Assembly: GCA_964643295.1 (NCBI GenBank)
Contig: CAZXSN010000004.1
Location: 29,378 to 93,377 of the forward strand
Reading direction: 5' to 3'
DNA: 64,000 nucleotides
From: Merdiplasma sp964643295
Lineage (GTDB): Bacteria; Bacillota; Clostridia; Lachnospirales; Lachnospiraceae
The notes beneath the pieces were generated by a model. It saw nothing but the letters and a program-made list of their open reading frames with translations. It was not told the DNA's origin and made no database searches. Positions 17,468 to 24,911 of this stretch are shown here, one piece after another. The stretch's first letter is position 1. Each line of letters begins with the position of its first letter. A program made the translations under genes and the position numbers.

Positions 17468-18865
17468 TCAGACAATGGTAAACTCGATGCCAAGCAGGCG
17501 GCACAGCAGACGGATGCGCTGCGTATGCTCGCCGGGCACGATTGTCTCATGGTGGGTGCCGCCTGCTTCCAGCCACGTTCTGACACAGGTACGGACACCG
17601 GAGGATGGACGGAAGAACAGATAGGGCATGTCGATTTTTTTCAAACTGCATTCGTCCAAAATTTCTCCCGGGGCATACACCAGACGGAAACGGCCGCCGC
17701 TTACGTGCACCAGACTCATCACACAGGCGGGACCTGGCTGCGGGGTGAAGATGAGGGTAGGCGGATTGGACAGGCCTCCCTCATTGAACACGCGGTCCAT
17801 CAGAAACGGTTTGCGGTCCTTCCGGCACATGGCCCAGTTGCCCTCGCCCGCGTGGCAGAGCAGAATCGCCTCCCGCGCAAGATCCATCATGTACATCTCG
17901 CTGAAATCGGCCTGTCCGCAAAGGTTCATCATGGCTGCCGTGAGCATGGCCGTGGTGGCATCTCCCTCAGCGGCATAGCCGTATCCTTCTGCCATCAGGT
18001 TGGAGGCGGCCAGGAAGGGCAGGTGCTCGAATCGTCCGTCTTCCCTGAACTCATCAAAGTGGATGGTATACCCGGCATAGTCGTTTTGAACGAGGTATTC
18101 TTTGATTCCTAAATACATGCGGACGGACTCCGCGTGGCGTTTCGGCGGCATTTTTGGATCAATGTCGAATACGGTGCGCTCATAGCGAAGACGCTCCTCG
18201 ATTTTCTCCTGGGGAACTTCGGCGCAGAAGCGCTGCACGGTGCCGATGGAATCATAGACAAATTCCGGGCCTAAGGTGCGGTAAACCGCCATGTCGTCGG
18301 TGATTACATCGCCCATGCCGGAGAGTTTTCCGATAATGCCGATCTTCATCTGCCGTAAGGTTTTCACGGTGTGCGCCGCCGCAGCGAAGTCACTTACAAA
18401 GGAAGACAGTTCGCCGTTTTTGCGGCTGCCCGCGAAGAATACGCAGGGGATACCGGAACGCATCAGGCAGTTGGCGTTATCCTGCGAGCCGTGAATTCCC
18501 TGGTTGACGGTAAGCTCCCATTCCCCGAATTCTTCTCCCACGGTTTCATCCGGCTGCACCAGTGCCAGGGCTAAAGGAAGGGTGTTTTTTTGCATGGCAT
18601 GCACAAGATACTGCCCCTGGGAGTAGCTTAACATAAGGATCAGGATGCCGTCTAAGTTCTCGGCGTTGTACTGCGCGGTGAGCGCCTCGATGGTTTCCCG
18701 GTTGGCGGCGATGCGGGGAAAGACAAACTCCGCTGTGCCGGAAAGGGAGGACAGCACCTCATGTACGTAAGTTTCCTGGCTTTTCGTGATCCCGGGAAAC
18801 AGCGGTTCATAGTTTTCCAGCATCAGGGCTAAAACTCCCAGACGCGGTTTAGCGTTTTGTTCCAT
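17468..18865 (-). CDS. L-arabinose/L-fucose isomerase-like protein
   Basis: A 465-residue cytoplasmic protein of the ketol-isomerase superfamily (AraA/FucI), which converts aldoses to ketoses with Mn2+. Evidence is the overall length, the N-terminal NADP-like fold and the segment EGYGYAAEGDATTAMLTAAM, which aligns with the GYGFGAEGD block of AraA with its metal-binding Glu. GEGNWAMCRKDRKP and the C-terminal THHETIVPGEH (His pair) complete the active-site region. AGGAGGAAATCT precedes AUG 18865. Flanked by an FGGY kinase and an aldolase, it fits the first step of an isomerase-kinase-aldolase route. It is divergent from true AraA, so the sugar is not predictable. Confidence 0.82.
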   Translation of the reverse strand: MEQNAKPRLGVLALMLENYEPLFPGITKSQETYVHEVLSSLSGTAEFVFPRIAANRETIEALTAQYNAENLDGILILMLSYSQGQYLVHAMQKNTLPLALALVQPDETVGEEFGEWELTVNQGIHGSQDNANCLMRSGIPCVFFAGSRKNGELSSFVSDFAAAAHTVKTLRQMKIGIIGKLSGMGDVITDDMAVYRTLGPEFVYDSIGTVQRFCAEVPQEKIEERLRYERTVFDIDPKMPPKRHAESVRMYLGIKEYLVQNDYAGYTIHFDEFREDGRFEHLPFLAASNLMAEGYGYAAEGDATTAMLTAAMMNLCGQADFSEMYMMDLAREAILLCHAGEGNWAMCRKDRKPFLMDRVFNEGGLSNPPTLIFTPQPGPACVMSLVHVSGGRFRLVYAPGEILDECSLKKIDMPYLFFRPSSGVRTCVRTWLEAGGTHHETIVPGEHTQRIRLLCRLLGIEFTIV

Positions 18866-18889
18866 AGATTTCCTCCTGAAGAAAAGTTC

Positions 18890-20437
18890 TTAGCTGGATG
18901 GCAGGCTGTTTTTGTCATAGAGGGGCCTGACCGCGGCGTAAAGCTCCTGATACTGACGGTAGGCCTTATCATACGGCTGCCTGTTGGCATTGTTTGGAAG
19001 ATAGACAGCGCTTTCCCTGCAGACGGGGAAAGTGCCGGAAGGGATCAGACCGCTTCCCCATCCGGCTAAAAGCGCCGCGCCCATCGCCGCAGCCTCGCTG
19101 CAGGTCGGCACGTGAAACGCGCGGCCGCACACATCGGCTTTGATCTGCTGCCATACCTGGCTTCGGGTGCCTCCTCCCAAAGAGAAGACTTTTTCGGCGG
19201 GACAGTCCAGGGATTCCAGCATCGCAAAAAAATCACGCAGCAAAAAGGCGACCGATTCCATCACGCTGCGCACAAAGTGCGCCCTCGACGTGGAAAGCCG
19301 GGCTCCGTAAAAGACGGCCCGGGCATTTGGACAGGTGTCCGGATCGACGCTTCCCGCCAGAAAGGGCAGGAAAGTAAGCCCGTCACATCCGCAGGGAACC
19401 GTCTGTGCCAGCGCATCCAAAGCCTGATAACCGGCTGCCCCTCCGGGAAGATCCCGGCAGAATTCATCGCGAAACCAGCGCAGAGCCATGCCTGCCGTAT
19501 TGGCGAGGGGCAGATACAGATACCTGCCGCTTAGGGCGTGGCGGTAGATGGTCACGTGGTGTCCCTCGGGAAAACGCGGTCTGTCGGTGCAGGCAGCCAC
19601 AACCAGCGCAGTGCCGGTCGTCTCGGTGATCGTCCCGGGAAGTGCGCAGCTTAAGGCAAGCGCGGCGGCGGTCTGATCCATCGCCCCGGTTACCACAGGA
19701 ATCCCTTCGGGAAGTCCAAGAAAGACGGCAGTTTCCGGCAAAAGGCCCCCGACTGTCGTTCCGCACTCCAAAAGCTCGGGCAGCAGTTTTTCGTTTATCC
19801 CGGCGGCGCAAAGCGCTTTCGTCCACCAGCCGTCCTCTTTCAGGGAAAACCAGCCGGTTGAAGTCTGCAGGGATTTTTCACTGACAAAGCGCCCGGTAAG
19901 CCAGAAAAGCAGCCAGTCTTCCAGGAGAAGCACCTTGTGGGCGCGGGAAAAACTCTCCGGTTCGTTTTCCTTCAGCCAGAGCAGTTTTGCCAGCGGAAGC
20001 GCCCCGGTGATTTCCGGCAGCCCTGTTTCCCGGTAAAACGTCTCCTCGGGAAGTTCTTTACGCAAAAACGCTGCTGCCTCCTCCGCACGGCTATCCAGCC
20101 ATACAAGAAAAGGCCGCAGGGGGTTTCCCTGGATGTCGAAAAGAGAAAGTGTCTCTCCCTGGGTGGTCACGCTTAAAGCGGCGGGGGTTAGCAAAGGAAC
20201 CTGTGACAGCACTTCCTTAAAGCCGTCCCGGATCGCGGTCTGATACGTTTCGGCCGAAGCTTCCACGCGGGATCCTTCTTTTGTCAGGGAATATTCCTGC
20301 ACACTGCAGGAAAGCAGCGTAAGGTCCGGGGAAAACAGGCATACCTTCACCGAGGTGGTGCCCACATCCAGGGCGGCGATACAGCTGCCGGAAGTCTCTT
20401 TCGCCTTTTTCCATTCGCGGGTGGTTTCTTCGCTCAT
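18890..20437 (-). CDS. FGGY-family carbohydrate kinase
   Basis: ATP-dependent sugar kinase of 515 residues, related to xylulokinase and gluconokinase. The first domain opens with AALDVGTTSVKVCLFSPD, the phosphate-binding loop with Asp24. GAMDQTAAALALSC carries the catalytic Asp region, and GGGTRSQVWQQIKADVCG is the FGGY C-terminal signature, followed by EAAAMGAALLAG. It starts three bases after the aldolase stop, with its ribosome site (GGAAAGGCG) inside that gene, so the two are translationally linked. It probably phosphorylates the ketose produced by the neighbouring isomerase-like enzyme. Confidence 0.93.
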   Translation of the reverse strand: MSEETTREWKKAKETSGSCIAALDVGTTSVKVCLFSPDLTLLSCSVQEYSLTKEGSRVEASAETYQTAIRDGFKEVLSQVPLLTPAALSVTTQGETLSLFDIQGNPLRPFLVWLDSRAEEAAAFLRKELPEETFYRETGLPEITGALPLAKLLWLKENEPESFSRAHKVLLLEDWLLFWLTGRFVSEKSLQTSTGWFSLKEDGWWTKALCAAGINEKLLPELLECGTTVGGLLPETAVFLGLPEGIPVVTGAMDQTAAALALSCALPGTITETTGTALVVAACTDRPRFPEGHHVTIYRHALSGRYLYLPLANTAGMALRWFRDEFCRDLPGGAAGYQALDALAQTVPCGCDGLTFLPFLAGSVDPDTCPNARAVFYGARLSTSRAHFVRSVMESVAFLLRDFFAMLESLDCPAEKVFSLGGGTRSQVWQQIKADVCGRAFHVPTCSEAAAMGAALLAGWGSGLIPSGTFPVCRESAVYLPNNANRQPYDKAYRQYQELYAAVRPLYDKNSLPSS

Positions 20438-20440
20438 CGC

Positions 20441-21280
20441 CTACGCCTTTCCGTCACTGCCGAAGACAAGCATGTGATGCATCGTCTCCTGTTTGACCGC
20501 CTCGGTGATAAAGGGCATCAGTTCAAAGGCCCCCGTCTGATCGGTGAAGTGCTTAACAGCTGCGCGGGCGGCCGTTAGGTTATTGTGGGTGAAAATGTTG
20601 ATCTTGGAGATGCCCGCGGATACGCAGGCGCGAAACTCATCGTCGGTCAGACCGCTGCCGCCGTGCAGAACAAGCGGGGTATCACAGGCATTGGAGATAC
20701 GGGCAAGGCACTCCAGGTTGAGCTTCGGCTTTTCCACGTACACGCCGTGAGCCGTTCCGATGGCAACCGCCAGGGCGTCACAGCCGCTTTCTTTCGCGAA
20801 GACAAGCGCTTCCTCGGGCTGGGTATAGACGGTTTTTGCCAGGGTCTCCTCCGCGGATCCGTTGGAACCGACATGCCCGATCTCCGCTTCCAGCGAGCAG
20901 CCGACTGCGTGTGCTTTGGCTGCCATCTCTTTCGTGCGGCGCACGTTCTCCTCAAACGAAAGCATGCTGCAGTCGTACATGACGGAGGAGAAACCAAGCC
21001 GGATTGCCTCCTCCACGATTTCCGGCGTAAAACCGTGGTCAAAGTGCAGGGCGACGGGCACGGATGCTCTTTTGGCCATGCCCAGCATCAGATCGGCATA
21101 TTCTGCCAGGCTCGCGCCGGGCAGCAGACTCTCCGCCGGTCCGATGATGACGGGAGAGCGCAGCTGCTCCGCCGCGGAAAGGATTCCTTTGGTCATCTCC
21201 AGGGTGACGCAGTTAAACAGGCCGACGGCGTAGTGCTTTTCCCGGGTATCTTTCAGAATGGTGCTCAGATTGACTAACAA
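20441..21280 (-). CDS. Class II ketose-bisphosphate aldolase
   Basis: Zn-dependent aldolase of the fructose/tagatose-bisphosphate family, 279 residues, normal length. It cleaves a phosphorylated ketose to dihydroxyacetone phosphate and an aldehyde. The ALHFDHG motif at residues 77-83 contains the catalytic Asp81 and a zinc His. AIGTAHGVY and LHGGSGL supply the other zinc histidines and phosphate-binding glycines. The C-terminal KINIFTHNNLT is the usual NxxT region in modified form. The start is TTG 21280 with AAAGGAGG six bases upstream. Together with the kinase and isomerase it completes a sugar-splitting pathway. Confidence 0.93.
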   Translation of the reverse strand: MLVNLSTILKDTREKHYAVGLFNCVTLEMTKGILSAAEQLRSPVIIGPAESLLPGASLAEYADLMLGMAKRASVPVALHFDHGFTPEIVEEAIRLGFSSVMYDCSMLSFEENVRRTKEMAAKAHAVGCSLEAEIGHVGSNGSAEETLAKTVYTQPEEALVFAKESGCDALAVAIGTAHGVYVEKPKLNLECLARISNACDTPLVLHGGSGLTDDEFRACVSAGISKINIFTHNNLTAARAAVKHFTDQTGAFELMPFITEAVKQETMHHMLVFGSDGKA

Positions 21281-21377
21281 GACAGTCCTCCTTTGACGAA
21301 AGAAGACCAGGCCGGATCGAAAGGAAGGCAGCCTGGCGGAAAAAAGTGTCTGACAGAAAGCAGGGCTCCCTGTCCGA

Positions 21378-22520
21378 TTAATACGAAATGGGAAGAAAAC
21401 GTCCCTCTATCGCCGCCTCTTTCGCGGCAAGGCAGCTGGCGGCGCTCACAAGTCCGGCAGATAAATCAGAATGGGACTCCTTCCCCTCTAACACCTGCAG
21501 AAAATCAAGCGCCAGCATCTCGTCTCCTCCAAAATGCTGCCCCGCAGGAAACTGAAATGCATGGGTGATGGTCTGGGGAGAGAGATAGCGGTCTATGCGG
21601 ATGGTGGCCGTGTAGAAGTCAAATTCGGCGCTGGCCTTGGTGCCGATCAGCCTGGCACCTCGTCTGGCGGCGCCTTTTTTGACTACAAAGTTCTGGTTGT
21701 AGCTGATCAGCATGCCGCTTTCCGTGGCAAAAATCGCACTCGCGCAGTCCTCGTTTCCCGTATCCACGGCAAAGCAGCAGGCATCGCCCTGTACGTCTTC
21801 CTTCAGGATATGGCTTACCACGTAGCTGCTTTCCGGGCAGGTGTGATAGTCCATGCAGTCCGGGCAGTGCAGATTGGCAGGGCGGTCCCCCTTAAAGTGC
21901 AGCTTGGCGGTTTTGGCACACACGGAAACGGGCCGCTCCCCGGTCAGAAAGGTGATATAGTCCACGTCATGGGTAGCTTTCTGCAGAAAAAGGCCCCCGG
22001 TCTCTTCCGGATCGCGGTACCAGCTGTGATAATAGACGCTGCCGTAGGGAACATTGTTGACGGCCTGCACCATGGTCAGTTTTCCCAGCACACCGCTGTC
22101 CGCGATGCGCTTCATCTCCTGCACGATTGGGGAGAGACGAAGCGGAAAGGAGACCACCACCTTTTTTTCCTGGCCGCTTCCCGCTTCGCGCAAAGCTTCA
22201 TACTGAGCGCGGTTCACACATACGGGTTTTTCCAGAAAAATCGGCAGTCCCATGGAAAGAACCAGACAGGCGATAGGCGCATGAAGTCTGCAGCGGGTGC
22301 CGATAAAGACCCCGTCCAGCTCTTCCTTCGCAAGCATCTTTTCCGCGTCTTCGTACCAGTGGGTATCGGCAAAGTAGGGATCATTCTTAACGGTGGGGGC
22401 GATCGCGGGCCAGAGAGGGTCCGCCGCGGCGGATACACAAATATCCGCATCCAGCGAATGGAAGGCCTGAATCATGGTCTTTGAGCGCAGACCGTAGCCG
22501 ATAAAACCAATGCGTTTCAT
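21378..22520 (-). CDS. Gfo/Idh/MocA-family oxidoreductase (2) with Cys cluster
   Basis: NAD(P)-dependent oxidoreductase, 380 residues, distinct from the one at 14737. The Rossmann start is IGFIGYGLRSKTMIQAF and the catalytic EKP is in FLEKPVCVNRAQYEAL (residues 97-99). The active-site helix reads QKATHDVDYITFLTG. Unusual for the fold is CPDCMDYHTC at 219-228, a C-x2-C-x5-C cluster that could bind a metal. It is the first gene of the minus arm, divergent from the LplB-type importer across a 357-bp regulatory region. AAGGAGG lies 15 bases before AUG 22520, farther than usual. Confidence 0.9.
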   Translation of the reverse strand: MKRIGFIGYGLRSKTMIQAFHSLDADICVSAAADPLWPAIAPTVKNDPYFADTHWYEDAEKMLAKEELDGVFIGTRCRLHAPIACLVLSMGLPIFLEKPVCVNRAQYEALREAGSGQEKKVVVSFPLRLSPIVQEMKRIADSGVLGKLTMVQAVNNVPYGSVYYHSWYRDPEETGGLFLQKATHDVDYITFLTGERPVSVCAKTAKLHFKGDRPANLHCPDCMDYHTCPESSYVVSHILKEDVQGDACCFAVDTGNEDCASAIFATESGMLISYNQNFVVKKGAARRGARLIGTKASAEFDFYTATIRIDRYLSPQTITHAFQFPAGQHFGGDEMLALDFLQVLEGKESHSDLSAGLVSAASCLAAKEAAIEGRFLPISY

Positions 22521-22608
22521 ATACTTTTTCTCATGCCTCCTTAAGATGTCTCAAACGCAGGAAACCGGTGCGGGCATTTTTTGCCCCTGAAACAGACAGA
22601 AAGCAACG

Positions 22609-22641
22609 ACTCATTAAGCGCATAAAATAATAACTCATTAA
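22609..22641. promoter_or_regulatory. Direct repeats in the divergent control region
   Basis: ACTCATTAA occurs at 22609-22617 and again at 22633-22641, 24 bp apart. They lie between the divergent arms of the sugar locus and could be regulator half-sites. Confidence 0.35.
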
Positions 22642-22793
22642 ACGGAAAATTCCCCTTCGAAGCGGTTCATTCACTCTTTATAAATAAGACAGTTTTTCGA
22701 AACATTTGTGCGCTTTTCCGATTGGTTTTCTAAAGAAAACGGATAAATTCGTCATTATTAATAAAAAATTAAAAAATCTGCGACAATTTCTTG

Positions 22794-22823
22794 TTGACTT
22801 TTCAGATTCATTATGCCATAATG
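22794..22823 (+). promoter_or_regulatory. Promoter with palindromic operator, LplB-type importer
   Basis: TTGACT (22794-22799) and CATAAT (22817-22822) are spaced by 17 bp. The perfect inverted repeat CATTATG-C-CATAATG (22809-22823) covers the -10 box, a position expected for a repressor. The palindrome may simply contain the -10 element by chance, but its perfection over 7+7 bases argues for a site. Confidence 0.7.
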
Positions 22824-22877
22824 CAGAAGGCAAGTCAAGCTTTTTTTGGCATTTCAAAAAGACAGGGAGGGAGGAAT

Positions 22878-23858
22878 ATGTCGAAGAAAATGCCAGCCAG
22901 AAGCGGAAATGGTGCTGATGCGGGACAGCATCATACAAGTATCTTTGCCTATATACGGAAATATTGGTTCGTATATATGCTTGTACTTCCGGGCCTTATC
23001 TTTATGATCATCTTTAATTATGGCCCGATGTATGGAATCCTGCTCGCATTCAAGGATTATTCACCGCGTCTGGGTGTGTGGAAGAGTCCATGGGTTGGTC
23101 TGGCTCACTTCCGTGAGATGCTGGTCGACCCGAATTTTATCCGTGCTTTTAAGAACACGGTGATCATCAATGTCTACAACCTGATATTCGGGTTTCCGTT
23201 TAACGTGTTTCTGGCCTTGATGATCAATGAGATGAAGCTGCGTCATGTCAAGCCAATTGTACAGACCTGTGTGTATCTGCCCTACTTTCTTTCCTGGGTA
23301 ATCTTCGCGGGCCTTGTGCAGGTGTTCCTGGAGTACCCGTCCTCGGCGGATATCGGAGGCGTGGTGAATCAGGTGATTGCCGCTCTGGGCGGAGAGCCGG
23401 TGGATTTTCTGAAAGATCCGGCGCTGTTCCGCACCATTCTGGTGATCACCAACATCATCAAGACGGCGGGGTATTCCACAATCGTGTATCTGGCGGCGAT
23501 CTCGGGCATTGATCCGGTTTTGTATGAGAGCGCTGCCATCGACGGGGCCAACCGGAAGGATATGATGATTCATATCACGATTCCGAGGATCATGCCCAGT
23601 GTGTTAACCATGCTGATTCTGCAGCTTGCCAGCCTGTTCATTTCCAACTTTGACCAGGTCTACAACCTGTACAACAACTACGTGCTCAGCACAGGCGATG
23701 TGCTTTCCACCTATATCTACCGTATCAGTCTGGGCGGCTCCGGCACGAATTTCGAGCTCTCCACGGCCATGAACCTTGTTCTTAATACCATGGGGCTGAT
23801 TGTGGTGCTGTTTGCCAACCATTTCGTAGAGAAGATGGATGTTCAGGGCATATTCTGA
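22878..23858 (+). CDS. LplB-type sugar ABC transporter permease
   Basis: Membrane permease of 326 residues belonging to the LplB/YtcP subgroup of CUT1 importers. These commonly carry complex glycans such as uronate-containing oligosaccharides and also work without a dedicated ATPase gene. The motif VLPGLIFMIIFNYGPMYGIL opens the membrane part. The EAA loop is ESAAIDGANRKDMMIHITIP, and FDQVYNLYN follows near the end. The frame is open upstream, but GGGAGGGAGGA before AUG 22878 fixes the start. First gene of a three-gene importer operon under the palindromic promoter. Confidence 0.94.
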   Translation: MSKKMPARSGNGADAGQHHTSIFAYIRKYWFVYMLVLPGLIFMIIFNYGPMYGILLAFKDYSPRLGVWKSPWVGLAHFREMLVDPNFIRAFKNTVIINVYNLIFGFPFNVFLALMINEMKLRHVKPIVQTCVYLPYFLSWVIFAGLVQVFLEYPSSADIGGVVNQVIAALGGEPVDFLKDPALFRTILVITNIIKTAGYSTIVYLAAISGIDPVLYESAAIDGANRKDMMIHITIPRIMPSVLTMLILQLASLFISNFDQVYNLYNNYVLSTGDVLSTYIYRISLGGSGTNFELSTAMNLVLNTMGLIVVLFANHFVEKMDVQGIF

Positions 23859-23875
23859 CGAGAGGAGGTCCTGAA

Positions 23876-24811
23876 ATGAGTGCAAAGAGAAATTCCGGCG
23901 CGGACGGGAAGTACCGCCGCAGCATGCGTTCAAAGCTGGGGTTTAACTTCTACGATGTGTTTGTTGTGGTATTCTGTGTCACCTTTGCCCTGATCTGTCT
24001 CTACCCGATGTGGTATGTGCTGGTGGCATCGGTAACCCCTTATGAGGAGTATATTAAGGGCGGTCTGATGCTCTGGCCGACCGGCGGGATCGATCTGCAG
24101 TATTACAAGGCAATCTTCAACACGAAGAGCTTTACCAACAGCATGTGGATTTCGGTCAGTAAAACCGTCATCGCCACGATCTTAAGCGTACTGGTGACGT
24201 CCAGTATGGCCTACGGCGTGAGCAAGGTGCACGTCAAGGGCATGAAAGTGATCAATGCGCTGGTGGTTTTTAACCTGTTCTTTTCAGGCGGCCTGATCCC
24301 CACATACATTCTCTACCAGAATCTGGGGCTGCTGCGCAATTACTGGGTGATGGTGATTCCGGGTGCCTTAAACATTACCTACTTCATCATCATGCGCAAC
24401 TACTTCTCCTATTCCGTGCCGAAGGCGCTGGAGGAAGCGGCGCTGCTGGACGGCTGTACGGAGATAGGCGTGTTTTTCCGCATCATCATCCCCATCAGCC
24501 GGGGGATGCTGGCGGCCATCGCGCTGTTTATCGCGGTGATCAACTGGAACGATTATTACAATTACATGATGTTCATCTCCAATAAGACGAACCTGCAGCC
24601 GTTCGCCTGGGTGCTGCGGCGTATGCTGGTGGATCAGACGATGATGAACCAGGTAAGAAACGGAGCCGTAGGAATGGGTATGCAGCTGCCGCCGCCCATG
24701 GCGCTTCGGATGGCCACGATCATCTGCGCCATGGTGCCGATCATGTGTGTATATCCGTTCCTTCAGAAATATTTCACCAGCGGCATTACGCTGGGAGCAG
24801 TCAAAGAGTGA
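23876..24811 (+). CDS. YtcP/LplC-type sugar ABC transporter permease
   Basis: Second membrane permease of the importer, 311 residues, six predicted helices. LICLYPMWYVLVASVTPYEE begins the core and the EAA loop is EEAALLDGCTEIGVFFRIII. The C-terminus YFTSGITLGAVKE is the subgroup ending. GAGAGGAGGTCC precedes AUG 23876, 17 bp after the previous stop. Works with the LplB-like protein and the repeat-bearing binding protein downstream. Confidence 0.94.
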   Translation: MSAKRNSGADGKYRRSMRSKLGFNFYDVFVVVFCVTFALICLYPMWYVLVASVTPYEEYIKGGLMLWPTGGIDLQYYKAIFNTKSFTNSMWISVSKTVIATILSVLVTSSMAYGVSKVHVKGMKVINALVVFNLFFSGGLIPTYILYQNLGLLRNYWVMVIPGALNITYFIIMRNYFSYSVPKALEEAALLDGCTEIGVFFRIIIPISRGMLAAIALFIAVINWNDYYNYMMFISNKTNLQPFAWVLRRMLVDQTMMNQVRNGAVGMGMQLPPPMALRMATIICAMVPIMCVYPFLQKYFTSGITLGAVKE

Positions 24812-24911
24812 GGCTGCCCAGGTTTTTTTCTCATGAAAGGGAGGAAGACTTAAGCAGCGCAGGTTAGGAAACAAAACAAGGTTGCATGAGCAAGGAGGAC
24901 AGGGAGAATTT

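Noticed and set aside
22535..22552. Tiny leader peptide before the Gfo/Idh gene (ATG AGA AAA AGT ATA TGA)
   Set aside because: The AAGGAGG is only one base from that ATG, too close for initiation.
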